Source: Singulisphaera sp. GP187 (GTDB lineage: Bacteria; Planctomycetota; Planctomycetia; Gemmatales; Gemmataceae). From it: 39,843 nt of DNA. How positions within the stretch are numbered: position 1 is the stretch's first letter; each line of letters opens with the position of its first letter. The notes under the pieces were generated by a model. The model saw nothing but the letters and a program-made list of their open reading frames with translations, did not search any database and had not been told where the DNA came from. This document shows positions 7,453-16,316 of the stretch, piece after piece. The position numbers and the translations under genes are program-made. The stretch is from assembly GCA_945861245.1 (NCBI GenBank), contig CAMAUE010000034.1:1-39843 (forward strand). The letters are read 5' to 3'.

Positions 7453-8808
7453 GTGATAGAATTCAACAAAATCGAGTACGCCTGCCATACGGATGTGGGC
7501 GTGCGGCGCAGCCATAACCAGGACTCGCATGCCGTGCTTCTCGCCACGGATATCGAGCACTGGCGTGAGATCGGCCACGTCTTTCTTGTCGCGGATGGGA
7601 TGGGTGGACACGCGGTCGGTGAACTTGCCAGCAAGATCGCCGTCGATAACATCCCGCACCTTTTTTCAAAATATGTCGGCCAAGACGGAACGATCCCCGC
7701 CATCTTACGCTCGTTTACCGAGGCTAACGCTACTATCTATAATCGCGGCAAGCAGAATCGCGAATTCTTGGGCATGGGCACAACGGGCACCGCTCTCATC
7801 CTTCGGCCCGACGGCGCCTGGGTCGGACACGTCGGCGATTCGCGAGTTTATCGCGTTCGCGGCGGAGTCATCGAACAGCTTAGTTTCGACCACAGCTTTC
7901 TCTGGGAAATCGCGCGACAAAAGGGCAAGGCCCCCGAAGAAATCATCGGCATACCCGCCAACCGCATCCTTCGTTCGCTCGGTCCGGAAGGCAAGGTCGA
8001 TGTCGATATCGAGGGGCCTCACCCACTCGGGCCTGGCGACGTCTTCCTGATCTGCAGTGACGGACTAACCGGGCAGGTCAACGATCGCGTCATCGGCTCC
8101 GTCCTCACGGCGCTGGCTCCCAAGGAAGCCGTGCAGTTCCTCGTGCACTTCGCCAATCTCCAGGGTGGCCCCGACAACACCACCGTTATCGTTGTGCGTA
8201 CCGGCGGCGAGCCAAGTCTGACCGGTGGCGATAACGAACTCGATGTCGTTTTCCGTTCCAATGAATCCACGCAACCGATTACGCCTCGTTTTTCCATGCT
8301 CATGCATCGCCTCAGCCGATTGCCCTGGGCGTTTATCCTTCTCACGGCCGGAATTCTTTGGGCAGGCGTCGCAATCTACCTGACTACCGTCCATATGGGC
8401 CTGGCGATGAGTTCGTTTTTCCTCGCCGGGTTGTCGCTTCTGAGCGGTATCGGCACGTTGATGATCCAGCATATTCGCGAGATGCGCAAGCTCAGCGAGA
8501 AGCCAGCTGAGCGTGTCCTGCAGATATATCGCCAGTTGCCATGCCCACTTGACCAGGGAACTCTGGAACGCCTGGAGGCGACGACGAAATCGCTCGAGGC
8601 GAACATCAAGGAGAAGGGCTGGGAACTCGACACGAAGAAACACCTGGAGCACGCCAAGCTCGCCGCCGCCTTTGCCAAGCAAGGCAAAATGCGCGACGCC
8701 TTCCGCGAGCAGTGCCGGGCGATGCTCGTGCTAATGGAGACGGTGCATCGTCACCGTGGCAAGAACGAAGATTTCAAACCCGTGTGGGACGAACCCGCGG
8801 CGGGATAG
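7453..8808 (+). CDS. PP2C-family Ser/Thr protein phosphatase with C-terminal membrane anchor
   Basis: 451 residues. A full PP2C catalytic domain fills residues 1-250, with the metal-ligand motifs QD (23-24), DGMGG (48-52), GDSR (129-132), SDG (202-204) and GPDN (239-242). These metal-dependent enzymes remove phosphate from Ser/Thr and oppose Hanks-type kinases. Two hydrophobic segments follow at about 291-311 and 316-338, tethering the enzyme to the membrane. A charged helical tail of about 100 residues comes next and may bind a partner. No kinase gene is nearby, which is common in planctomycetes, where kinases are dispersed. The start is GTG, with AGGA 8 bases before it. No alternative ATG precedes the QD motif. 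Confidence 0.95.
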   Translation: MIEFNKIEYACHTDVGVRRSHNQDSHAVLLATDIEHWREIGHVFLVADGMGGHAVGELASKIAVDNIPHLFSKYVGQDGTIPAILRSFTEANATIYNRGKQNREFLGMGTTGTALILRPDGAWVGHVGDSRVYRVRGGVIEQLSFDHSFLWEIARQKGKAPEEIIGIPANRILRSLGPEGKVDVDIEGPHPLGPGDVFLICSDGLTGQVNDRVIGSVLTALAPKEAVQFLVHFANLQGGPDNTTVIVVRTGGEPSLTGGDNELDVVFRSNESTQPITPRFSMLMHRLSRLPWAFILLTAGILWAGVAIYLTTVHMGLAMSSFFLAGLSLLSGIGTLMIQHIREMRKLSEKPAERVLQIYRQLPCPLDQGTLERLEATTKSLEANIKEKGWELDTKKHLEHAKLAAAFAKQGKMRDAFREQCRAMLVLMETVHRHRGKNEDFKPVWDEPAAG

Positions 8809-8826
8809 CAATTTCCACGCGACTAT

Positions 8827-8890
8827 CCCGAGAGGCGGAAGCGCAAGCGATTGGCGAAATATACAGTCGCTTATGCTTCCGCCTCTCGGG
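8827..8890. repeat. Palindrome family E, copy 1
   Basis: 24-bp arms (8827-8850 and 8867-8890) match with two differences. The arm begins CCCGAGAGGCGGAAGCG. It lies between two same-strand genes, 18 bp after the PP2C stop and 25 bp before the next start. The related palindrome at 18885-18937 is also between same-strand genes. It may act as a terminator for the upstream gene. Confidence 0.85.
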
Positions 8891-8915
8891 AGACTGTTTT
8901 TTCAAGGAGCATGTC

Positions 8916-10217
8916 ATGATTCGTTGGTTTGCCGTTGCATTGGTGGTATTCGTCGGCGCGAGTGTTGCGTCGGCCCAGAACACGATGACGATTACCGTGA
9001 CACCCGACAAACAGGATCACGCGGGGCCGTTGTGCGTGCCGCTCAGCGTTCCGGCGGCGTGGGCGAAACTCGACGAAGTCGCCGTCGATGTGATTACGGG
9101 GCGTGACGTGGCGAGGATCACGGGCCAACTGACCGCGCCGAGCATCATGACCGAGGCGATCAAGCCCGCGAAGGGCGGCACCGTCCGCCGTGATTTGCAC
9201 GTCATCCTCACGACGCGCTGCTTGGAGTTAGTCGTCCACTTTACGCCCATCGATCGCGCCAAGCAGCAGGTCGCACGCTTTGCCTGGACAGAGAAGAAGG
9301 GCGAGTACCAGGAATTGCTTCTCACCCTATCAGGCCGCGCGATTCCGCAGTTGCGCTACATGAATCGGCCCTACGACACTTCGACGAAAGAGGCCCGCGA
9401 CATGTCGTACAAGGTATTCCATCATCTCTACGATTCCGCCGGCAATCGCCTCACCAACGGCGGATTCGCCGACGGCAAAGTCGCGGATCCCAAGAAACTC
9501 TTATACCCTCATCATCGCGGCATCATGTACGGCTTTAACAAATGCACCTATGGGCCGGGCCTCAAGGGCAAAGCCGACACCTGGCATTGCACGGGCGACG
9601 CGCATGTTTCGCACGAGAAGACACTCGGTGCTGAGGCCGGCCCAATCCTTGGCCGCCACCGCGTCTTGCTCGGCTGGTTCGGCGAGAAGAACGAACGCTT
9701 CGCCGAGGAGGAACGCGAGCTTACCGTCTATCGTGTTGGCAGTGAGACCATCGTCGAGTTCGCCTCGCGCCTGAAAACCACGGGTGGAACGATGAAACTC
9801 GATGGCGATCCGCAGCACGCCGGCTTTCAGTTTCGCGCTCACAACGATGTCGCGGCGAGCAGCTCCAAGCAAACGCTTTATATTCACCCCGATGGCAGCA
9901 AGGGTGCGATGGGAGCTGAAAAAAATTGGCCGAAGGATAAGGACATGGTCGATCTGCCGTGGTATGTCGTAAGCTTCGTGCTCGACAAACAGCGTTACAG
10001 CGTGTGCTACATGAACCATCCGACCAACCCGACGGAAACACGCTTCAGCGAACGCGCCTATGCGAGATTCGGCGGCTACTTCGAGCGGCAGATCACAGCC
10101 GACACACCGCTGATCGTCAACTATCGGCTTTCCATGCAACCCGGTGAAATGACCGCCGACCAGGCAAACGCTCAGCGAGCCAGCTTTGCGACGCCGGCGA
10201 AGACGGCTACGAAGTAG
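8916..10217 (+). CDS. DUF6807 family secreted protein (PmoA-like)
   Basis: 433 residues. The ATG at 8916 has AAGGAG six bases before it and opens a signal peptide ending SVASAQ. The longer open frame from 8712 translates the upstream palindrome and overlaps the PP2C gene, so it was not used. The middle holds a PHHRGIMYGF motif, the hallmark I associate with DUF6807 (also named 'methane oxygenase PmoA' in domain databases). Planctomycetes carry many paralogues, usually exported and close to glycan-use genes. The true activity is not known and methane oxidation should not be inferred. The stop codon lies in a short palindrome arm shared with the convergent gene. Confidence 0.85.
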   Translation: MIRWFAVALVVFVGASVASAQNTMTITVTPDKQDHAGPLCVPLSVPAAWAKLDEVAVDVITGRDVARITGQLTAPSIMTEAIKPAKGGTVRRDLHVILTTRCLELVVHFTPIDRAKQQVARFAWTEKKGEYQELLLTLSGRAIPQLRYMNRPYDTSTKEARDMSYKVFHHLYDSAGNRLTNGGFADGKVADPKKLLYPHHRGIMYGFNKCTYGPGLKGKADTWHCTGDAHVSHEKTLGAEAGPILGRHRVLLGWFGEKNERFAEEERELTVYRVGSETIVEFASRLKTTGGTMKLDGDPQHAGFQFRAHNDVAASSSKQTLYIHPDGSKGAMGAEKNWPKDKDMVDLPWYVVSFVLDKQRYSVCYMNHPTNPTETRFSERAYARFGGYFERQITADTPLIVNYRLSMQPGEMTADQANAQRASFATPAKTATK

Positions 10218-10282
10218 TCCGTAGTAGGAGACCATCGGCCACCAGCAGACTGCTCATTGGTTTCGCCACGGACTACGGACTA
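10215..10282. repeat. Short palindrome family H, arms carry both stop codons
   Basis: Perfect 11-bp arms TAGTCCGTAGT (10215-10225) and its complement (10272-10282). The first three bases of each arm are the TAG stop of one of the two convergent genes. Related ACTACGGACC tracts occur at 11355-11462, 12480-12505, 16050-16092 and 16470-16485. Confidence 0.8.
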
Positions 10283-11338
10283 AAGCGCAGCGAGCACCGC
10301 CTCAGCCATTTCGACTGTCGTCGCCTTGCCGCCTAGGTCGGGCGTGCGGACGCGGGCTTCCTTGAGCACTCTTGCGATGGCAACGTGCATCATGGCGGCG
10401 CTTTTCGCGTGGCTGAGGTGATCGAGCATCAGCTTGGCCGACAGTATCGCGGCGAGCGGGTTGGCGATGCCTTTGCCTGCGATGTCCGGTGCCGACCCGT
10501 GCAATGGCTCGAACATGCTCGGGAACTTCCGCTCGGGGTTCATGTTTGCGCTTGCGCCGAGGCCAACGCTGCCCGTAATGACGGCGCTGAGGTCGGTCAG
10601 GATGTCCCCGAACAGATTCGACGCCACCACCACATCGAATACCTCCGGTTTGCGAACCAAGTCCATCGCGGCAGCGTCCACGAGCAGCATGTTGCATTGC
10701 ACATCGGGATAGTCCTTTGCGACTTCCTTCGTAACGTCGTCCCACAGGCCGAGCGTGTGTACCTGGGCGTTTGACTTCGTGATCGACGTTACCTTCTTGC
10801 GTGGCCGTTTGCGCGCCGCCTCGAACGCAGATCGCAGGATGCGCTGGCAGCCAAAGCGAGTAAAGACCGCCGTCTGCACGGCGGTTTCGTTAGGTGTGCC
10901 GACGTACAACCTGCCTCCCGTCGGTGCGTACTCGCCTTCGGTATTTTCGCGGTAGACGAGCATGTCAATGCTGCCCGGCGCTTTATCGCGCAACGGCGAT
11001 TGCACGCCTTCAAAGAGATACGCGGGCCGAAGGTTCACGTAGAGATCGAACTTCCGCCGCATCGGCAGCAGCAAGCCGTGCACGGTAACGACTTCGGGCA
11101 CATCAGGTGAACCGACGGCGCCGAACAGGATGGCATCGTGCTTAGACAATGTGTCCCAGCCGTCGTCGGGCAGGATCTTGCCGGTCTGCTTGTAGTACGC
11201 AGACCCCCAGGGCAAGCGGTTCCAGGTGTAGGTGACGTTTTCACGTTTAAGGGCAGCGTCAGCGACGCGAATCGCTTGCTCGGTTACTTCAGGCCCGATT
11301 CCGTCGCCGCCAATTACTGCAATGTTGGCAGATGCCAT
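10280..11338 (-). CDS. Isocitrate/isopropylmalate dehydrogenase family, tartrate/D-malate type
   Basis: 352 residues, full length for the NAD-dependent beta-decarboxylating dehydrogenases. The N-terminal IAVIGGDGIGPE is the dinucleotide-binding start. The substrate region reads YVNLRPA...RENTEGEY, closer to tartrate dehydrogenase/D-malate dehydrogenase (TtuC/DmlA) than to LeuB or isocitrate dehydrogenase. The LVDAAAMDLVRKP and SNLFGDILTD motifs carry catalytic Lys/Asp residues, and EPLHGSAPDIAGKGIANP is the family C-terminal signature. The likely reaction is NAD-linked oxidative decarboxylation of a 2-hydroxy diacid such as D-malate or tartrate. Substrate choice cannot be read securely. No leu genes are adjacent, which argues against leucine synthesis. 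It stands alone, convergent with the DUF6807 gene. Confidence 0.9.
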   Translation of the reverse strand: MASANIAVIGGDGIGPEVTEQAIRVADAALKRENVTYTWNRLPWGSAYYKQTGKILPDDGWDTLSKHDAILFGAVGSPDVPEVVTVHGLLLPMRRKFDLYVNLRPAYLFEGVQSPLRDKAPGSIDMLVYRENTEGEYAPTGGRLYVGTPNETAVQTAVFTRFGCQRILRSAFEAARKRPRKKVTSITKSNAQVHTLGLWDDVTKEVAKDYPDVQCNMLLVDAAAMDLVRKPEVFDVVVASNLFGDILTDLSAVITGSVGLGASANMNPERKFPSMFEPLHGSAPDIAGKGIANPLAAILSAKLMLDHLSHAKSAAMMHVAIARVLKEARVRTPDLGGKATTVEMAEAVLAAL

Positions 11339-11354
11339 TGTCGAGTATCTCCGA

Positions 11355-11462
11355 AATTGTTACCCGTGGACCATAGTCAGTGTTCCGTAGCAAAAGCGGT
11401 TGTGCTTTCTTGCCACGGACCACTGACCACGGTCATACGACGAAGTACTACGAACCACGGAC
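11355..11462. repeat. Degenerate family H tract (ACCACGGAC-type)
   Basis: Several spaced variants of CCACGGACCACTGACCACGG lie in the divergent gap upstream of the dehydrogenase and the lipoprotein. They pair imperfectly with GTGGACCATAGTC near 11364-11376. There is no coding potential. Confidence 0.5.
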
Positions 11463-11575
11463 AAATAGGTTAAAGTTCCCGTTTGTTTGTGTCGATTTCT
11501 TTTTATTGGAGAATTGACATCCCACAAGATCGGCGGACACGCCAAATGTCGAAAGATCGGCAGAATAGGCGAAAG

Positions 11576-12313
11576 ATGATGGCCCGACAGACCTGTCGAT
11601 CCCTCGTGATCGGCTCGATTGCCCTGACATGCGCCGTTTTCACGGGATGTTCGACTTCCCATAATTCGAGTACGCAAGTGGGCCACGATCCGCTCAAAGG
11701 TATCCTGGCTCCACCGACTGCCATGCCGATCCCGAATCAGCAGCAAGCGATGACCGGCACCCTCGTTTCACCTCCACAGGGCGGCGTGCCGGCGATTCCG
11801 ACGGCTTTTTCCGGAACGAACAACGCCGGCCTCGCAGCGATGAGCACCCAGGGGCCGTTGGGCCGACCGCTCGCCATCGACGACGACGGCAAACCACGCC
11901 CGACCGCCGACTGGGCGCGCCAAGGCCAAGCGTTGCAGACGTCGACGATGCCCGGCTTCCCCGGTGCCTCCACGACGCCACGCGTCGAGCGACTCCGCGA
12001 CAACAGCGCCACGCCGCCGTTCACGCCGATAATCGGTTGGCAGTCGCAAGGCTCGCCCCTGTCGACGGCCCAGACCGCGAACGCTTCACCGACCAATCTG
12101 CCGCTCGATACGCAACTCAAAGAGCGCGGCGTACTCAAGCAGAGCGTCGCACAGGTTCCCGAAGGCATCCTGCTGACCTGCTATCTCTCGCGTGGCCCCG
12201 CCGGCGGCATCCGCATCCTCGAAGCTACTGCTTCCGACTACCTCTCCGCTGCCCAGGTCATCCTCAAACGTCTCAATCAAGACTCGGAGAAAAAGGGTCA
12301 GGACGCGAATTAG
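11576..12313 (+). CDS. Putative Pro-rich lipoprotein of unknown function
   Basis: About 245 residues from ATG 11576. An earlier in-frame ATG at 11546 is also possible, and the still longer frame from 11483 lacks support. The start of the protein is a lipoprotein signal with lipobox VFTGC, giving a lipidated cysteine about 23 residues in. The body is rich in Pro, Thr, Ser and Gly with little predicted structure. The last 60 residues look more ordered, with a LLTCYLSRGPAGG segment and a Lys-rich end. It is probably an envelope lipoprotein. No named domain was recognised. It converges on the 1120-residue gene. Confidence 0.75.
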   Translation: MMARQTCRSLVIGSIALTCAVFTGCSTSHNSSTQVGHDPLKGILAPPTAMPIPNQQQAMTGTLVSPPQGGVPAIPTAFSGTNNAGLAAMSTQGPLGRPLAIDDDGKPRPTADWARQGQALQTSTMPGFPGASTTPRVERLRDNSATPPFTPIIGWQSQGSPLSTAQTANASPTNLPLDTQLKERGVLKQSVAQVPEGILLTCYLSRGPAGGIRILEATASDYLSAAQVILKRLNQDSEKKGQDAN

Positions 12314-12345
12314 GTTGAACGCACGACCGCCCACATCACCTATCG

Positions 12346-12415
12346 CCGCTTGCCTTTGGCGAGCGCCAATCCCTTCTTGTACGGCGGCGATGTGGCGTTC
12401 GCCAAAAGCGAACGG
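12346..12415. repeat. Degenerate palindrome family D
   Basis: 23-bp arms (12346-12368 and 12393-12415) with four mismatches; the core is TTTGGCGAGCG. It is related to the perfect copy at 17817-17897. It lies between convergent genes and is a probable bidirectional terminator. The gap continues to 12492 with only a family H tract. Confidence 0.75.
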
Positions 12416-12492
12416 CTAAACGGCTAGCGACATCCACCGACGGACCATAGACGATTCCCAGGAACGCGGCGAATGGCCAGCTTTTCCACGGA

Positions 12493-15400
12493 CTACGAAC
12501 CACGCACATCCTTGTGTATCCGCCGGCGAATGAGATACTCCTCCTCGTCGAGGCGTTTGCGGGCTTGCGGGTCGAGCGTCATGTCTTCGTTGACCAAAGC
12601 GAGGATGGTTGCCTCCACGGCCATCAGTCGGCTCAAGGAAAAGTGCGTTTGCGTGGTCCACATGTCGTAAACGCCCTCGGCTTTGCGGTAGAACTCCATG
12701 ACCCGGGCGACAGCGAACTCGATCGGGGCATATCCGAGGGCGGTAAGGTAGCCGCAGGCGAGTTCGTTTTGGTGCACGCAGTAAAGCTCGTTGCGATAGA
12801 GCTGATCGCGGGCGTGGTCGAGCATCTTTCGCGCGATTGATTCTTCGCCGAAGTAGAACCACGCACAGGCCAATTCGAGCAGCAGGCAATGCCGTTGAGC
12901 GACAACGCGGCCCGCCTGGACTGCCGTGCCACGCAGGTCCGGGTCGCCGGCGATGGCAGCCTCGACACGCCGGAGTAGCTGCAATATCTCGTCACGCAGG
13001 CCGAACTTGCGCAGGCCGCGAAAGCTGTCGGCGACGACGCGGATGAGCTTGTCGTACGGCAGCCGGCACGGGCCTTCGAGCATCTCCTGAAATCGCGTCA
13101 CCAAACGTTGCAAGTCCTCGCGGCGATCGTATTGTCCAGCCAAGAACAAACTTTTTTCGATTAATTCGGCCACGCGCTCGGCGTCTTTTTCCTTGGCGAT
13201 GAGAACGGCGGCGCGGTCGAGCACCTCCTCGCCGAACGCCTGGCCCAGGCGCGGCGCGAGACGCAACGCCGTCAGGATGATTTGCGACTCGGCATTGGGC
13301 AAGCCTTTGATTTTCTGTTTGCCGGTCATCAGCTTTTGCAAGCGCTGAATCACGATGGCACGGTCGGATTCTTCGGCAAGGGCCGTGAGCGACTGAGTCA
13401 ATTCGTCGGTGTGCGTACCGTACCATCGTTCATAGGCCGCTATGCGTTCGACCGGTTCGAGGATGCGTGAATATTGGCGTACGCGGTCGATCTTGAGACG
13501 TAGCGTTTGCTGAACCTGCTTGGCGTCATCGCGTGCATTGCCTTTGGGCAGGTGTTGCAGAAAGCCTGGCGACTCGATCTCACGAAGCAGGTCGAGCATC
13601 ACTTCAGGCAGGCGTTGACCAGCGACTTTGCTGTCGATCGCTTGCTGCACGCGAAAAGCGAACGCGGCGTACAGCCAACTGTGCACCTCGTCGGCATGCT
13701 CCAGTTCGGCGGCGGCGTCGTGCAGAAGCCTGCGGGCCTCGGCAACCTCGCCCAAGCGGGCAAGGCCGAAGGCGAACATGAGATCGACATAGGCGAGCGT
13801 GTGCGTGACGGGATTTGTGCCGGTCTTGGTCCAATCGCGGACAATGCGATGCAGCCGCACGACCTTGTCGCGGACCTGCGTGAAGCGCTGGTTCGCGTTG
13901 ATGCCGTGATAGCGAAGAAACGTCGGCAGATCGAGGTCGGCGGAGAGACCGTGGGCGAAGAGTCGTTCGAGGATGCGATCGCGAGCGCGGGCCAGCAGTA
14001 GCACGTCGTTGCCTGCGAGTTTGTGCAGCGCATGCCAGGCCAACCAGAGCGGTCTCACGCCGAGGTGCGACTCGTGTTTTTCGAGAAATCGCTGGGCGTG
14101 ATCGAGCGACGTGGCTAGATCGCCGGGCACACTTGGTAATGTCGCCAAGTGGATCAGGCTGGCCGCGAGGCGTTGCAGATCGGCGTGCATCGGCGTCGGG
14201 ATTTTGCACAGGCGCGTGATGGCGGCGCCAAGCGACTTGCCGTCGGCCTGGCTCCAGTCCCGCAGCCAATCGAGGTGTGGGTTGGCATCCTCCCAAATCG
14301 CGTTCGCCCAGCAGATCGCCTCATCGCTGGTTCGCGCCAGTAGGCCGTTGAGTTGAGCCATCTCGACCCACAGCGGTTTTCGGCCCGCGTCTTCCAATGG
14401 CGTCGTCAGTTGGCTGTAGTCCGCTTCGACGGCGTGTAGACGTTGCTCCCACTCGCTCGGCGTCGCCTTGGGCGCGTCATCGGTGTGGCCTTCGTCCGTG
14501 CGATCTTTCCGCTTGGGCGTCGGCAAGGCGGTTGGCTTTATCGCCGCGGTCGTATCGCGTTCCTTGCCCGGGCCATCGCCGGGTTTCTTTGGTGGCGGCG
14601 GGTCTTTTGGTTTTTTCGGTTTCTCGGCATCGTCCCTGCAAATGAAGCTCTCGAACTGAAACTGCGACGAGCCGATCCACGCTGCCATCGCTTGATGCTC
14701 ATGATCCAGAATGTAATCGACCCACTCCGACAACGGGCGGAACGCATCCTCCGGCACGCTCCCTGGCGTGAATCCGCCGTTCGCGGTCGGGGCGAGCCAG
14801 GTTAGCCGAGTACGATCCTCGGCGAGGAGTGCGATTACAGCGTCGCGGCGCAATGGCGGGCGCAGAGCCGTGCCGACGGGTAGGTACAGATTCGGAATGC
14901 GCAGATAGGGACGATAGCCGAGAGCGTCGAGAACGATCGCAGGCGGTGCGGCTTTCGATGGCCGCACACGCAAGACGACGGTGCGCTTGCCTTCTGACTG
15001 GGCGACGGCGAAGGCGAAGCGAGCGATCAGGTCGTTGTCGGCCGTGCGGACGAGGTCCTCGATCTGGGCGATGGCGGGGTCGCGAAGCACCCAGAGTTCC
15101 GCCACGTCGTTGCCGCCGGCGCGCGTCAGGGCGATCGATACGGGGATGCGGCAGGGCAGGGGGGCGTCGGCGTAGGCGATCGGCGTCGCCGGCGTGGCGA
15201 AGTCAAGCACCTCGTAGATGTCCTGCCAGGCCGTTTCGGGCATCGTCTGCCAAACGCGCGGTTCGCTCAGCAACAATACCTGCCCAATCGGCGGCTTGAT
15301 CTGCTCGCCCAGCGGATGCGCGTAACCAATCCTCACCCACACGCGCGGCGATACCTCGCGATACGCAATCGGCACGCCAGGTGAGTCGGATTGCTCCAGC

Positions 15401-15855
15401 GCCAGCAACAGCGAATAGTACGGCGGCCCGATGACGCGCAGCAGCGTCATCGGCGGGCCGGCATCGCTCGTGATGTGGCGAAACGATTGCCGATCGTTGC
15501 CGAGTCGCAATATCTCTGTCGCCAGTTCGCCGAGCGATGCCTCCGCGAGCAGGGCGAAGAGCACGGGCGTCTGGGCGTCGATTTCCGTGGGCCTATTGTC
15601 TCGCGCAAGGGGAAAAAGTTGCAGCCAGTGCTCAGCCCTCGACGCCTGATCGAGAGTGGTCTGCTTCGGGAACTGAACGCCAAGCCGACGCAGGGCCTTG
15701 AGCGATTGCTCCGGCATCGGCACGCTCGGCTCGACCTGAAGCGTGCGATCCGGCCCATCGACGTAGCCCACCGGCGCAACGCGTACGTCCTCGGGCACAG
15801 CACCGGTCGTCAGCGCGAGTCGCAGGATATCGAAGGTGGGGAAGTGGAGGATCAT
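12493..15855 (-). CDS. Large two-part protein of unknown function, possible ternary-system X component
   Basis: 1120 residues. The N-terminal half (about 1-400) is a compact mixed region with distinctive stretches such as LRLGNDRQSFRHI, LLRVIGPPYYSLLLAL and AYREVSPRVWVRIGYAHPL. A charged Lys/Pro linker (about 405-460) separates it from a long helical C-terminal half resembling TPR/HEAT-like solenoid repeats. There is no signal peptide, membrane segment or nucleotide-binding motif, so it should be cytoplasmic. From memory the N-terminal pattern resembles X-domains of planctomycete MoxR-vWA or FtsH 'ternary' conflict systems (bpX/fvmX names). That is unverified and no such NTPase is in the window. 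An 89-residue gene precedes it on the same strand, with a B element between them. The stop codon lies in a family H tract. Confidence 0.85.
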   Translation of the reverse strand: MILHFPTFDILRLALTTGAVPEDVRVAPVGYVDGPDRTLQVEPSVPMPEQSLKALRRLGVQFPKQTTLDQASRAEHWLQLFPLARDNRPTEIDAQTPVLFALLAEASLGELATEILRLGNDRQSFRHITSDAGPPMTLLRVIGPPYYSLLLALEQSDSPGVPIAYREVSPRVWVRIGYAHPLGEQIKPPIGQVLLLSEPRVWQTMPETAWQDIYEVLDFATPATPIAYADAPLPCRIPVSIALTRAGGNDVAELWVLRDPAIAQIEDLVRTADNDLIARFAFAVAQSEGKRTVVLRVRPSKAAPPAIVLDALGYRPYLRIPNLYLPVGTALRPPLRRDAVIALLAEDRTRLTWLAPTANGGFTPGSVPEDAFRPLSEWVDYILDHEHQAMAAWIGSSQFQFESFICRDDAEKPKKPKDPPPPKKPGDGPGKERDTTAAIKPTALPTPKRKDRTDEGHTDDAPKATPSEWEQRLHAVEADYSQLTTPLEDAGRKPLWVEMAQLNGLLARTSDEAICWANAIWEDANPHLDWLRDWSQADGKSLGAAITRLCKIPTPMHADLQRLAASLIHLATLPSVPGDLATSLDHAQRFLEKHESHLGVRPLWLAWHALHKLAGNDVLLLARARDRILERLFAHGLSADLDLPTFLRYHGINANQRFTQVRDKVVRLHRIVRDWTKTGTNPVTHTLAYVDLMFAFGLARLGEVAEARRLLHDAAAELEHADEVHSWLYAAFAFRVQQAIDSKVAGQRLPEVMLDLLREIESPGFLQHLPKGNARDDAKQVQQTLRLKIDRVRQYSRILEPVERIAAYERWYGTHTDELTQSLTALAEESDRAIVIQRLQKLMTGKQKIKGLPNAESQIILTALRLAPRLGQAFGEEVLDRAAVLIAKEKDAERVAELIEKSLFLAGQYDRREDLQRLVTRFQEMLEGPCRLPYDKLIRVVADSFRGLRKFGLRDEILQLLRRVEAAIAGDPDLRGTAVQAGRVVAQRHCLLLELACAWFYFGEESIARKMLDHARDQLYRNELYCVHQNELACGYLTALGYAPIEFAVARVMEFYRKAEGVYDMWTTQTHFSLSRLMAVEATILALVNEDMTLDPQARKRLDEEEYLIRRRIHKDVRGS

Positions 15856-15864
15856 CGGTGGTCC

Positions 15865-16026
15865 GAATACTTTCGACGGTTGGTTTTTCGTTTTTCCGAG
15901 CCGCGACCATCAGGGAGCGGCCGACAGGATGCCGTGCGGATTATGTCGGCCGCTCCCTGATGGTCGCGGCTCGGAAATGTTTTGATCGGTTCGAAAAAGC
16001 GACAATTTCTACCGTGCGAAGGATAC
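15865..16026 (-). repeat. MITE-like element family B, copy 3 (reverse orientation)
   Basis: About 162 bp in the opposite orientation to copy 1. Its internal palindrome is at about 15891-15924 and 15943-15976, with CCATCAGGG replacing CCGTAAGGG symmetrically in both arms. The GTGCGAAGG-type end lies at 16015-16023. The loop orientation agrees with the flanks. It fills the gap between the 89-residue gene (20 bp away) and the 1120-residue gene (9 bp away). Confidence 0.85.
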
Positions 16027-16046
16027 CCATCGCCATCGGCTCGCAA

Positions 16047-16316
16047 TCACGCACCACGGACGACGGACGACGGACCACGGACCACGGACGGTTGCTCGTT
16101 CGAGATCGGGACGGGCGTTTCTTCCTCGCGTTCCACAACAATCTTGCCGAGTTCGGAGGCCTGGATCATGCCGCCTTCGAGGAGTTTCTCGACGAGCCGG
16201 CGATGTTGCTCCTCGTGTTCGTGAGGCAACATGTCAGCATCGGAATCCAGGCTAATGACTATATCCTTCTTCCCCGTGTTCGGGTCGATGCGCAACTGGA
16301 TTGTCATTTCAGCCAT
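16047..16316 (-). CDS. Small acidic protein of unknown function, partner of the 1120-residue protein
   Basis: 89 residues from an ATG with AAGGA 9 bases before it. The first 65 residues look genuine: an MTIQLRIDPNTGKKDIVISL beta-hairpin-like segment, then SDADMLPHEHEEQHRRLVEKLLEGG, acidic and His-rich. The last 17 residues (SVVRGPSSVVRG pattern) are a translation of a non-coding ACCACGGAC-type repeat, so the native C-terminus has probably been extended by repeat invasion. It lies upstream of the 1120-residue gene on the same strand and is probably co-transcribed. It may belong to the same accessory system, but that is inference. Confidence 0.7.
   Translation of the reverse strand: MAEMTIQLRIDPNTGKKDIVISLDSDADMLPHEHEEQHRRLVEKLLEGGMIQASELGKIVVEREEETPVPISNEQPSVVRGPSSVVRGA
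16050..16092. repeat. Family H tract inside a coding end
   Basis: A run of near-tandem CCACGGACGACGGACGACGG-like units. On the minus strand it encodes the last residues of the 89-residue protein. It is compositionally unlike the rest of that gene. Confidence 0.7.
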
